Assembly (NCBI GenBank): GCA_014843695.1 | Contig: CM026397.1 | Coordinates: 50,553,463-50,617,462 of the forward strand | Direction: 5' to 3' | DNA length: 64,000 bases | Origin: Archivesica marissinica | Taxonomy: Eukaryota; Mollusca; Bivalvia; Venerida; Vesicomyidae | Shown: piece after piece, positions 31,653-45,900 of the stretch | How the letters are laid out: the number at the start of each line of letters is the position of its first letter | Position numbering within the stretch: the first letter of the stretch is position 1 | Program-made: the position numbers and the translations under genes | The notes under the pieces: generated by a model | Told to the model about the DNA's origin: nothing | What the model saw: the letters and a program-made list of their open reading frames with translations, nothing else | Database searches by the model: none

Positions 31653-33944
31653 GTATGTACACTTATGCGATATAAGCTTTATTTATTTTACAACGATTGC
31701 GAAGGAAGTTTTAACAATTTATATTAATAACTCTCGTTGGTGCAGATGAAAGCGTAAATGTGGTCATTCGTGTGGGAGGAAATCGGAGTACCCGGAGAAA
31801 ACCCACATGTCCGTTCTGGCGACCGCCGTACTATCACTATCACATACTTCCCGGTCCGAGGATCGAACCCGGGTTGCATTGGTGAGAAGCGAGTGCGCTA
31901 TCCACTGCGCTAATCGGACAGCACATATATGCAATATATTTTAAGTGATATACCTATTTTATTTATCGCACAGTACAGCTGGTGTTACACAACAAAGCAT
32001 GTGTGTGTGTGTGTGTTTTACGTTTATTTATCGTCGCTACCGGTTGCTCATATGAGCGACGCCTCCTGAAGAGATAAGTCATTTTAGATTTTTGGAGGAT
32101 AGTGCAATGATATAGAGTCTCCTCTGGTTCTTTTACGTGCACGGTGTAAAGCACCGACACGAGATCTCGGTTTAAAGTCCCATCTGAAAGACTGTTAATT
32201 GAATTAGGTTCAGACGGGGATCGAACCTGCGTTCCCTGGATAACAAGTCCAACGTGTTAACCACTGGACTACAGATCTGTCTGCGTTTCACATGTATCTG
32301 GTGATATAAGACATCCGAGCGTTGTGTCAGACATGGCTGGACACCGATTAGGAAGAACAACCGGTCGATAACTACTACTCCTTTTATTCGAGCTTACAAC
32401 GTTCTATTCATCCGAAGCCACTGGTTAGGTTTTTTTCGCATTGTGTACCCCTCACATCAACAAGATACGTGGGTTCAAGGGGGATAACTTCCCATAAAAT
32501 AAAGCGTGTTTCCGGGCTGGAGGTGAGCAATTGCCCCTCTTGAGCAATGGTTATTGTGGTCTGAGGTCTGTTTTTCACCATTTCAGTCTAAGGTAGGGGG
32601 AGGGTTTTCTCCACCTCAGTCAAAATAACTGTAGACATTTTTTTAATTCTTCACGTGTAATATGTCCCCGATGGCCGGAACATGGAACCTCTTTTGTTAT
32701 TTCTGGACTTTCAATATTCTTCCGCCTAAGGAGCGGGAGGTCGAAAGTTCGATCCTCATCAGGGGTTCATTCTGATGTTGGTGGGTGAGCTGCCAGGTAG
32801 TTAAATAAGTGTTACCGGTTGCATATCAGCCTAACAGTCTAGCTATTACTGAATCAGGCTGTACTTGTATCATGTAGTTTGTCCTTTAATTACAACAATG
32901 TATTACCACACAATACCAAACAATGTATTACCACACAATACCAAACAATGTATTACCACACAATGTATTACCGCTTGATATTTTGAAGCTGAAGCGTGCC
33001 GTTTTGGAGCGTTTGGTCGAGACTGTATGTTCAGCTGCCATTGTACTGATGACGCCGATTGTGACGACACATCCGGTCACTGCAATACAGGTTGTGCGCA
33101 TGGGTGGGATGGAGGCACATGCCAACGAAGTAAGGCTTATCTTACAGCGCGATGACATATCTGTCTCGATATGCTTTTAGGGTTTATACTAGAGTGGAGG
33201 AAAAGGGCAGGGTGGGTCAGAAAAGGGGCAGGGATGGTCATAAAAGAGTACAGGGTGAGTATGACCACTAAATACAACATTGATAGAAGGAGTGATGGCA
33301 GTATTACAGTATTAGTATTACCAACTGTAAACTAATCCAACATAAGACATGATTAACCCTTAACCGCGTCTGATCAGGATCTATGTTGTTTGCTATTTAG
33401 CTCCACTATCCAAATAGCAAATAACATAGAACCTGATCAGAGCCTGCACCGTCTGATCTGGCTCTATGTTGTTTGTAACGGTGACTTTAGTCGTGAATGG
33501 TAGGTTAAGGGTTACTGTACTTGAAACATACATAATCTTATGTTGGCTAGGATAGTCTTTATTCGGCTCTCGTCATAGCTTCCTGTCTCCATAGCAACAC
33601 ACCGAACGCATTTATTACACTGTACAAAATCACTTTTGGTGCGTTATATTAATTAAGAATTAAAAGGCCCACATATTATATCAAAGCTCCCAGTTAAATA
33701 CCCGGGAGGCGAAGCTTTTTTTACGTTTATTTATGGTCGCTGCCGGTTGCCAATATGAGCGACGACTCCTGTTAATTTTATTAGAGTTGGATTACCAGAC
33801 CAACGTGTTAACCACTGGACTACACCTATCAGGGGCGTAGCCAGGAGGCAAACTATGTGCAGGTCCGGGTAAAGAATGTTGAGTGAGCTTAGCGAACGAG
33901 GTTGCTAGGGGGTCCGGGGGCATGTATATAGACTAGTTGTTGTT

Positions 33945-33982
<38 letters not shown>

Positions 33983-36900
33983 AACCTTTGTCGCAACAAT
34001 TTGTATGCATTAACTGACTATGCCTATCCATGTGCTGAAGGTATAACGATTAGTATATATTATACATTATTATATGTCTAGGACAGGAATATCTAGGTAG
34101 CCTAGGTCCATTATAGTAAAAAAAAATATTTTTGTCAAAATGATGTGCAGGCCCGGGCCTTTTGGCCTAATGGCAGCTACGCGCCTGTATGATATCCGTC
34201 GAGGGTTTTTGTACTAATAGCTGTGCGACTGATGGAGTTCTCACTATTCACATAATTGCTTCCTTAATTGTGGAAGTCGTGATAGCGCAGTGGTTGTGCG
34301 TTCGCTTCAGGTGCGAAAGGTCCGGAGTTCGAGCCCCGCTGGAGCCGTTACGATTGTGCCCTTAGGCAAGGCATTTAAATTCCACGTTGCCTCTTCTCTC
34401 TCCCTCGTGGCGATGGATTCCATCAGGAATGAGGTCTCGAGAGTGATTAATATAAGTTGAAATAACTTGTTTCGCAATCGAGCTAAAATAAATGTGTATA
34501 ATATATATTTAGGAAATGCTGCGTTTGGACGTCCGACTTCGCAAAAAAATGGTACATCTTCCCAGAATGCCTCATATGCCGTTGATGATGCAATGTCAAC
34601 ATGTTCGTCCTCGAAATCCAACGTACCAGGGTGGTGGTCTGTTACACTTGGTGGAGTTAAGCGTGTAAGAAATGTTGTTATCAAAGCAGGTGGGTAGTCT
34701 TACTTAATGTAGCTTTAGTCTAACTGTACATTGATTTAGCCAGTATGTCATGTTACATTCATAATAACGGTATTATATAGCCTGTCGAAGAAGGCTACAC
34801 GTTTACTGCTTCAGGTTCAAAACCAAACAACTTTTTAAAAACATGATACACTATGGTTAAGGCGTCCGCCTACGGAGCGGGGGGTCGAAGGTTCGAATCT
34901 CGTCAGGTGTCCGTTCTGATATGGCCGGTTGGTGAGCCGCCAGCTAGTTATATCATGGTTTCCGATTGCCTACCAGCCTGACGTCTGGCACACAAACATA
35001 GGATTCGGGAAGTACTGATGTTCATAAAAAAGAGGTGTCTCATTAGTCAGAAATGGCTGGCCCTTTAAATACACTATAATAAACAAACACTTTACATTTC
35101 ACTATGGGCTTGCCACTATGCATACATTATAAGCCATATTCAACCCAATTTAAAAATGACACCCGTCCCTATCAATACACTGTCAAGCCCATATATAGTG
35201 ACTGCTTAATAGAGGATAAATATATACAACATATTGGGAATCTGGAAATTTGCTTAAATCAGGTTGGCTGTTTAATAAACATGACCACTAACACATGTTT
35301 GAGTGTAATCATATTTTGACTAGGTTCTTCATTCGGTTCCCTTAGTAACTACATTTCTCCGTAATAAGTCGTAACAGCGATGTATTTGGGACGATTTGAA
35401 TGAAACGACAAGCCTTATACGTTCTAGGAAAAATACATAGCTCCCACGGCAGTCAAAAACACTGATAAGATCTTATCTTGGCAGCCATTTTGACTGGCAA
35501 GTTTTATTAACGACAATTTCATGATTTTACTAGTAATTCTTTAATTGCAATAACGTTATTAATTTTGGTTTCTTAATATAAAATTTGGTATGAATTTAAA
35601 GGTATTGAAATGTACTTTTTAAATATTAATTTATTTTTTGACAATGATGTATGGATTATAAATTATAAGAACTTAACTTGCACCTATTGAGTCTATTTTC
35701 ACAGTTGAAATAATAATATACAGGTAAATTATTATGTATTCGTTAAAGATACGAAATTTGTGAAATGATACAAAAATATGTCCATTGAGAGCTTTCCAAC
35801 AATGTACGAACCATGGTGATGGGATGAAATAAATAGTTTATGAAGAAAACAAAAGTACGCTACTATATATTATATATAATATCTGATCAACTTTGCCATT
35901 CAAAATGGCAGCCACATTAGGAATGATGACGTCACACGGGAACTATGTGGGAACAACATTATAGCCTACATTTGCTATGCGCTCATTTCGCCTACAACGT
36001 GCTAAATGTTGACGTGCGCAAATCATGCTTAGCATGTTTTATCACATTGCACATTGCAGTATTAACAAAACGTGACACTCGCATACAATATAAGTTCGTG
36101 TTTTAACAGTAAAATTATGACATTTCAAAAAAATTCGGGCAGGTGTAGGACTCGAACTCGTCCCATATAAATTATACTGCGTCGTAACTTTACTTAAAAT
36201 TGGCCTTATACATGTGTGTTACATAAATCAAAATAGTGAGTATCTATTATCGAGCTTGAACCTCTGACCGTCGCAACCCCTCTGAACAGTTACGATGTCG
36301 ACTAACTTTGTTGAACTGCTATGTGTTCTTAACCCAAGGTGTTATGGGTTTTTGATCCAAACCACAACGGCTCACTTGATTTCACAACACAAATATAACA
36401 TACTTATACCTTCCGATAGCGAAAGCCCAGGTTTATTTATAGAGAGATCTATTTATAGTTTACTTTATAATCGCACAGTGGTTATCTTTCCTGTTATCAT
36501 AATTTAGTTGAAATTTTATATTAATATTAGCTCGAGTGCGAAACAAGTTTTTACAACGTTAGACTACTAGCTCTCTCGCGACTTCCTTCCTGATGGAATC
36601 CACCGCCACGAGGGAGAGAGAAGAGACAGTGTGAAATTTAACTGTCTTTCCTAAGGGCACAATCGTAACGGCTATGTAGCCTACAGCTGAGCGAGAACTC
36701 CGGATCTCTCACATCTGAAGCGAACGCTCTACCACTGCGCTATCTCGATTTCCACAAAACGTCGGCTTTTGGCATTTGTACTGGGGAGTGGCTGCTAACT
36801 GACAAAATCTAGATCTCTCTAATTACTAATTTTTTAAAAGGCTTTTATTGTAAATTGTATTTGGATGCCTTATCCCTCCACACAATTTAACCACGCCCAA

Positions 36901-39900
36901 AATAGTCCATACCCCGAAATTATTAAAGCGATAGTGAAAACACAAATTTCTATTATTATATGGTAGAATTTCTTTAAAAATACGTGCCTCAAAAACTGAG
37001 TATTTCAACTAATAAACAAACGTCCTATACGCGGTTTGTTGACATAGCAAAATAATGTAAATATGGTCGAAATCCATGCGTAATACAAGACGCGTATCCT
37101 GAGTAAACGATTTATGATACATATTTACAGTTATATTTCACATGTGTGCCTATGCATATTTATTTGTTGACTAATCTTAGTTAAATTATCTCTAAACGAC
37201 AGTATAACGCGTTTAGTATTGACTCCAATGACAAACGTCAATTCGGTAGTGTGGATGGCCGTTATATGAAATCCTACTTGTAGACCACAAACACACTGTT
37301 TATTGGTTCAATGTTAGTGTTCGAACGTATTCGGAAGAATTTATAGGTCTATACGTGACAAATGCATTTGTTTGGCTTTTTGTGATGTAATGTCGCTTTG
37401 ACCCTCCATTCATCCATGAGTATATTCGTCTGGCTTGTTTTCAGCGTCTGTATCAGATATCCAGGGCTGGAGGATATATGTTGGTATGGATGAGAAAAGA
37501 GTGTCCATGACCTTGTGTGGCACGATCAGGGTGTCGGGTACTGGATCTACAGTCAGTTGTGGCGGACCCATTGACGGCAAGCATGTTATGGTCGTTAACC
37601 GACAAGGCCCGGTTGAAATATGCGACTTTCGTGTGAAAGGTAATTGATGTCGTACGTCAGATGACAGTATCTAATATAATAATCGAGGCAGGTCATATGC
37701 CTACTAGACACACTGCATTGTCAGTATAGATCGCGAGTATTCACCAGGGATGTAAAGCAGGCTTTGATATTGGTCCATCCATAACCGTCTCCGTGACCTA
37801 GTGACCTAGTGGTTAAGGCGTCCCCCTACGGAGCGGGAGGTCAAAGTTTCGAACCTCGTCAGGGGAGCCGCCAGCAAGTTAATTAATGGTTACCTATTGC
37901 CTAACAGCCCGGCCTCTGGCATACACGCATAGGAGTCGGGAAGTACTGAGTTGTCTCATACGTCAGGAATGGCTGGCCCTTTAAATAGGAGTGTCACTAT
38001 AATAAACAAACACTTTTACTTTTATTCTTGACAGACGGATCTGTAGTCCAGTGGTAACACGCTGGACTGGTAATCCAGGGATCGTAGGTTCGATCCCCCG
38101 TCTGACCCTAATAAAATTAACAGTCTTTCAGATGGGACGTTAAACCGAGGTCTCGTGTCGGTGCTTTACACCGTGCACGTAAAAGAACCAGAGGAGATTC
38201 TGGAATGGGTCTCTGTCTGTATCATGCACTATCCTCCAAAATCTAAAATAACTAATCTCTTCAGGAGGCGTCGCTCATATGGGCAACCGGTAGCGACGAT
38301 AAATAAACGTTAAAAAAAAAATTATTCTTGTCAATTGACAACAGCTGTTAACGAGGTCAAACAGGAGACACATACATGTACTAGTTTGGTCGAATATACT
38401 TAAAACAGTTTCATATATACATGTAACCATTTGCTTCACACTATCAACAATAGGTTATGGATGTAATATATATTATTCTTGTGTTAACAGTTTGTTCTCC
38501 ACACTGGTTCGGAACAGACTGCAGTCATGTCTGCAACTGCGCAGACCAAGAGGAAGTGTGCGACAGTATATCAGGCGCATGCGCTACAGGATGTGATGCT
38601 GGATGGACCGGTCAAGACTGCCAGATTGGTCAGTAAAACAACATATTTAAATTGAACGCTTGCAAATAGGAAAAATCCGTACGCTCTCTGTTGTTTATCA
38701 GTCCATAGTATAGGTACAGTCAAACCTGTTCTATGCAGCCAGCCAAGGGATTCACAGAAAGTGGCTGCTTAGCATATGTAGTTGCTTAGATTAGCCATAT
38801 GTCATTATATATGTATGCATAAACACAATCATACAAGTACTATATACATACACAAATGGGTTGGACCACTAGTTATAACATCTTTAGATTTGCTCTTCAC
38901 CTTCCTTGGGTGTTGTTGCTTAATAGAGGGCACTTGCATCAGAAAAACAGCATATTGGGAATCGGGAAACACAGAGTGGCAGCTTAATGGAGGTTTGACT
39001 GTATTCTTACGATTGCTTAGTAGTAAAATGTGTAAAGTAAATAATGCCAAGAATATGTACACTGATCGTGTCGTGGATTGAAAATTAAATTTCTAAGACA
39101 CATACTTATATAACCGTGGTCTAGTGGCTAAGGCGTTCACCTATGGGGCGGGAAGTCCAATGTTCGAATCTCGTCAGGGTTTAGTTTGTGGGCTGTCAGC
39201 TAGTTAAATAATGGTTACTGGTTGCCTCGCCTGGAACGGATATGATTCGGGAAGTAATGGCGTTCACCATGTGTTTCATAATTCGGAAATGACTTGACCG
39301 TACAATCGTGATGACATATTAATAAAATAAAAACACATTCGATATGTTTTATCTGTTTTGAAAAGCATGCAAAGGAAACCGCTATGGCAAAGACTGTAGG
39401 TACGAGTGCGGATATTGTGCAGACGGCACTTCATGCGACCACGTGACAGGCACGTGCAATAATGGATGCAAGCCTGGTTGGACTGGCATGTTTTGTACAC
39501 AGCGTGAGGACATATTAAACTTTATATTATTTTATTATATATAGAATATATGTTTTATTAGACTAGTATTCCTTGTTGTATCATTATATATTTATTTTTA
39601 ATTGGTTTACACATATTTATTCCACTATATACATTCACAAAACAATACATGTACACACAATCAAAGAAGTAAGTATATAGGAAAGGATTAAAGCGGAAGC
39701 AGAGCTTATATAGTTTCTGTTCTAAATGATGTACATTTCTTAAAATTGTATCATCAATCACCATGTTTTCGTTCCCCGCCTGTTTTCGAATTTGTTTGCG
39801 AATGACGTCATCGTTGTAGGTAGCATGTGCTTGCTTTATATGGTACACGTCTAAAACTGCCAAACAGTGAAGTGAGCAAAAATGAATATATATATTCACA

Positions 39901-42900
39901 TTATATTTCGAAAATATGTAATGTTGATGTTTTCATTAATGTATTCACGTAAATGTCCATGAAGCAAAGATATATCATTATGAAGAAATAGTTGTTTGTT
40001 TGTGTGACGGATGAAGCCACGTGCATACCAGAATTGTGAAAATGCTGGAAAACACATTTCTATTACACGAAATTTGATTGGTGGATCGAAAACAAGTCTT
40101 TTTTACGCCATGTTGAATTCACATGTGAGTGAGATTGTAGTTTTATTTCAAAACGTGTTATGACGTTTGAGTTTAGTCAAGTGCTATACATGCAAGAATG
40201 ATCACTTTACATAGTAATAGTATCTTGACTAGAAGCTACTCACTGACAAACCTTAGATATCCGAAAACCGGTAAAGCCATGATAATATAAATTGGATTAA
40301 CATAGTAAACGTTTCAATCAGTGGGATTTATTATGTTAGATTTCGTCTTCTTCTTCTTCTTCTTCTTCTTCTTCTTCTTCTTCAACATCTCCTTCTTCAT
40401 CTTCTTCTTCTTCTTCTTCAACATAATATGCAAGGGTCATTCTGGAGCATTGTGGCATACATTATGTGATTAAATGTACACCGGTTGTTGTAAGGCTAGC
40501 AGTACGCAGTTAAAGTTTATAAAAGCAGATACAATCGATGTACATGTAAGCCTAGCTAGGGGAGGCCTTCTAGCCCAGCTCTGAAGGCATCCACGGTATG
40601 TGTAGTGGCGACGTGCTCTTGAAGCGTGTTTCACTGTGAAGGTGAGTGTCGAATACCAACTGGAAAGACTGTACACATCTGTTCTACAGACTAGCATCAA
40701 GTACCTCATAGTAGGACATCGAGTAGAGAGTGTAGTTGGAGAGGGGGGGGGGGGTATATATCACCAGAGATGTCTATGAGACTAAGTTAACATAAAATAC
40801 ATCGCATCCCTATATATTTAACAGACCTTTACAATGTTCTATATTCTCATTATAAATGTTGTCTAGAGTGTCCAGTAGATATGCATGGCCCACACTGCAA
40901 GACGATCTGCGGGAATTGTTATGGTATTGATGCATGTGACAGCACGGGCAATTGTATTCATGGATGCGAACCGGGATATACAGGAAACACGTGTGTTCAA
41001 GGTATGGTCATAATGTGTAAAATACATCATGTCCATACTGGACCATACATGTAGTTGATAGTGCATAGGTACATAGCTGATTTGGTTTGATTTTTGTTTT
41101 GTAACATATTTATTTTCTGTCAATACATGATTATTTACAACAACTGATATAAGGAATTGGACAGAAAGCTGTATAGCTTATGATTGTCCTCTCCTTGTTT
41201 TGTCATTTGGCGACTCTCCAGTTATTATTAATGGGGGAAGACACTGCGGCGTGTTCCTCCTAGATTGTTTCAGGCACGGACGGGCATCCGGTATAAGCAC
41301 CGACCTTCCGCAAAGCCAGCCGGATGGCTTCATCACATGGCGAAAGTATTCGACACCCTCAAAGGGATTCGAACCTACAGCGCTGAGGGGCAAGTGATTC
41401 GAAGTTAATAACCTTAACTGCTCTAATATACGAGTACGAGTATAGTAAAACATGAATAAGTATTTATGTACCCGAGTTCGAGCCTCGTTAGAACCATGCT
41501 GGTGGTGTCCTTAGGCCATTTCCCTTAGATCCACATTGCCTCTTCTCTCTCCGCCATGACGATGGATTCCATCAGGTATGATATATGGAGAGCGATTAAT
41601 CTAAGGTTGCTAAAGCCAGCCCCAAGCTAAAACAGTGTCTATGAACCATGAACCATGCAGCACATATTCTGAGAAAACGATTAATGGGGCGTTCATGTGT
41701 TTATTATCTATCATTACCAGAATGTGCAGATGGATGGTTCGGCACAAACTGTATTCAAGGCTGTGGGAAGTGCGCATCAGGTTCAAGGTGTGATCCTAAG
41801 ATCGGCGTATGTCCACATGGTTGTCAACCCGGATGGCAGGGCGTCTTCTGCACACAAGGTTTGAATATATCTTCTGCCTCACTGATATACACTATTTCTG
41901 GAACATTTCTGATTTCAAAGTTATCATTTTAAAAGGTTTGATATAGAATTATATATGATACCTTTTAAACATGTTTGAATATGTTTCGATTGATCATAAA
42001 TTATTATTAACTTTTTAATTTCCTTTCGAACTTTGGAATAAATACTATTCAGCAGAGATCTATGTTCCATTGAGATTCGGTTTATTTCACTATTGTTCTT
42101 GCAATACTGAGATGGTACTGGTGGTCGTGCTATCGGATATGTGGGTTTTCTCCGATTTCTTCAAACATCAATGACCACATAATTATACGCTTTCATCCGC
42201 GCCAATATAAGTAGTTCTAGCTTGTTTCGTAATCGTTGTAAACTAAATAAAGTTTAACTTTATACTTTTACTATACGGCTGCATGTACCTACACAGCCTC
42301 AGAAATGACGCCATGCCTCATCTTCGCTGAATTCAATATCAAGTATTTCACATATATAACGTATTTCCTCCAAATTTCAAATATCTTACTTTTTTATCCA
42401 AGTCTAAGCATTCTTTGAGCAGCGTAAATGGGTTAGCGATAGCTAAGTACCAATTATTGAGAACGTTCATGTAATGCCCATTAAGACATGTTATGAAATA
42501 TAAAAAAACTTACCTATTATCATATTCGTGATATGAGGTACATGCGCAGTACTGCTGTGTCTATTTATTTCACGTATCGTTTTTATTACATTTACACCGG
42601 TTACATGCTTTGTAGGTTGTGATACAGCGCATAAGTTGATTATTAAATACATAGTTAAAACATACACTACTGTAGCTTCGTTTGTATTTCCCATCTTTCA
42701 CTTCTTCTAACACCAGTATTCAAATAAACATGAAAAACTATGGGGCGCCGTTTTGCTATTTATTCAGTATTATGGATATCCATAATTACAAACTATTTTT
42801 GGATATCCATAATTCGATTTTTTATATCCATAATTCAATTTTTGGATATCCAAAAACGAAGTATGGATATCCAACAATCAAATGAATTATGGATATCCAA

Positions 42901-45900
42901 TAATATAATTATGGATATCCAATAATATATTTATGGATATCTAATAATCTATTATGGATGTCCATAAATGCTCAATAAATAGCAAAACGGCGCACCTGGA
43001 ATTATGGATATCCATAAATCGAATTATGGATATCCATAAATAACGAATAAATAGCAAAACGGCGCCCCATAATAAACAGCCACAAAACTGACATATTTAA
43101 TGCTTCGAAGTTACTCCGATTATCGGTGAATGACGTCACTATGCTTACACACAGTATTTTCCCGACAACTATTACAGTAAACAACACCTTCAGTTTGTAA
43201 TTGCCTGCTGTTTTATATCACATCTTTTCTACATAGCAACACGTCTGAATTCTCCACAAGTCACATTATTTCTCAATAAAACACACACAAATTATCCAAT
43301 GCCTGTCACGAAAATACATATTTGACCAAAAGAAAAATGTACTATATTAGTTATTAGAACTATATTCTACCTCGGATGCGCATCCGCCGAATTACCTGTA
43401 TGCAACCTATACTTCTATATTTATTTATTTCACGTAACTATGTACATGTACTTACTTGTTACCGTTACACTGGTTACATGCTTTGCCGCCAACTTTCAGA
43501 ATGTCCGCACAGTTTCTATGGGAAGGCTTGTAGAGAGCAGTGTGTCAGCTGTCTTGATTACGAATGCGATACATTCAGCGGAAATTGCACCCTGGGATGT
43601 GCTAGCGGACTCACCGGAAGTTCTTGTGATAAAGGTAATATCAAATTATATTCAGTTCTCGGGGTACTAACCCTCGACCACAGACGGATCTGTAGTTCAG
43701 TGGTAACAAACACTGGACTGGTATTCCAGGGATCGCCGCCCGTCTGACTCTAATACAATTAATAGTCTTTCAGATGGGACTTTAAACCGAGGTCTCGTGT
43801 CGGTGCTGTACACCGTGTACGTATAAGAACAAGAAGAGCCTCTGGAATGTATCATTGCACTATCCTCCAACAATCTAAAATGACTAATCTCTTCAGGAGG
43901 CGTCGCTCATATGGGCAACCGGTAGCGACGATAAATAAACGTATAACACACACATTACCATTTTGAAATTATTTATAATGTATGTGAACAATATCTGCAC
44001 TATAGTATTTTGATATGTTTCCTTAGACTTCAAAATTGCTGTCAGTTTAGTTTATACAAATTTATTTTATCTCGATTGCGAAGCAAGTTCTTATAACTTA
44101 TATTAATCACTTTCGAGACCTCATTCCTGGTGGAATCCATCACCACGAGGGAGAGAGAAGAGGCAACGTGGAATTTAAATGCCTTGACGAAGGGGCACAC
44201 TCGTAACGGCTCCAGCGGAGCTCGAAGTCCGGACCTGAAGCGAACGCGCATCCATGTTTTCAGTTTAATATACATGATTAATGAAGGGCCCGTATTTTGA
44301 TATGTGTCAGTAATATTCAACATTGTTTTCTGTGAAGCATATTGTGGAAATATAATTACTAAGCAGTCTTACTTGGTGTAAATGTTTATATATAATAAGA
44401 AATAAATGGATTATAAAGCAGGAATTTCATTCATGAACAATTAAAACTACAGTCTACATCCGTTATGTCAAAGTCTGTTATGTCGAATGATCCAGTTATC
44501 TCGAAGTCGGATCAAATTCCGTTTCAGACACTATCATTTTGCATATAACTGGCTCCGTTTATATCGAATTTCGTTTAGTCAAATTTTGGTAATGTCGAAG
44601 TGTTTTGTTCGGTCCGACGGAATTCGACATAGCGGATGTAGACTGTATTTAGGAATGTTATTCTTAATGCACCATCCGTTTATATAAATTATAACCAATT
44701 GTAAGCGGTTTCTGTTGTGATTTAGTATGCTTGGAGGGAACGTTTGGCATGAACTGTAGCCAACAATGCGGTCATTGTAGTCAAGGTGAAGGTCGCATAT
44801 GCAACGTAACATCCGGCACATGTGAACATGGATGCCTGCCTGGATACCGAACACGGCAATGCTCAAAGAGTGAGAACAATTACAATATATAATTTGTTAT
44901 ATGTATATTATTACTTATAAACTAAAATATGAAATAACCATACACACATATATAGATCTTATAATGATGCTATCGGTTGCTCTGTGCATTTACCGGAAGA
45001 AATAAAATGCCCGCGCATGCGCAAACTACGTAGGGCAAAAAACGTTGAGATTTTACAAGACAGATATCGATCGAAATAATATAATTATAATTGTATGCAC
45101 TAGTGATTTAATGCTTGACTTCATTGAATTTTAACAATGCCTTCATCTTGTTGTGCCCCATTATAGTGTTGATGGAATATGTAAATAATTCCAGATAGCA
45201 TTCCGTATTTGTATATGTATTTAGACGTTGGACTGTGGAACCAGCGATCGCAGGTTCGATCTCCCGTCTTGTTGATCCAACCCGATGTCACGATTAACAC
45301 TATGTACAACGGAGAACATGAGGCACCGTGACTGGGTCAACGAGTCTAAGTATTGAAGCAGCTGTTGTTGCGAGACATGTCTAGGTCACGACGTGCCCGT
45401 GATGGCGACTAACTGAATGTATAATTTGTTTTTATGTACAGTCAAACCTGTGTTAGTGATCAGCTCCATTAAGTAGCCGACCTGTATTAAGCAGCCAGTT
45501 TTCAGATTCCCAATATGATTTATTATATATGCCCTATATTAAGCAACCACTTATGCTAAGCAGCCACTTTCTGTGATCCCCTTGGCTTAACACAGGTTTG
45601 ACTGTATACATGTTCTTGCACTTCAGTGTGTTATGCGGGGTATTATGGTTCTGGCTGTTTGAAATGTGGTGTATGTGCCCCAGGAACAACCTGCGATACA
45701 TTGAGTGGTGCATGCCCAGAAGGATGCGCCCTTGGATACTTCGGTGGTTTGTGCTCACAGAGTAAGTAGTAGCATGTAACCATTGAAGGTGTTAGTTTGT
45801 GTGTTTTACGTTTATTTATCGTCGCTACCAGTTGCCTATATGAGCGACGCCTCCTGAAGAGATTAGTAATTTTAGATTTTGGAGGATATTGCATGATACA

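Noticed and set aside
34275..34345. Possible functional tRNA-Leu(CAG) gene
   Set aside because: Same reason: it is the head of SINE A, lacks a long variable arm expected of tRNA-Leu, and is followed by the SINE body.
38041..38110. Possible functional tRNA-Thr(GGT) gene
   Set aside because: The tRNA-like segment continues into the SINE B body found at many other places, and the acceptor stem is not well formed.
39558..39899. 113-codon minus-strand frame in receptor intron 6
   Set aside because: No recognisable motif, low-complexity hydrophobic and aromatic composition from AT-rich DNA, antisense to a well-supported gene.
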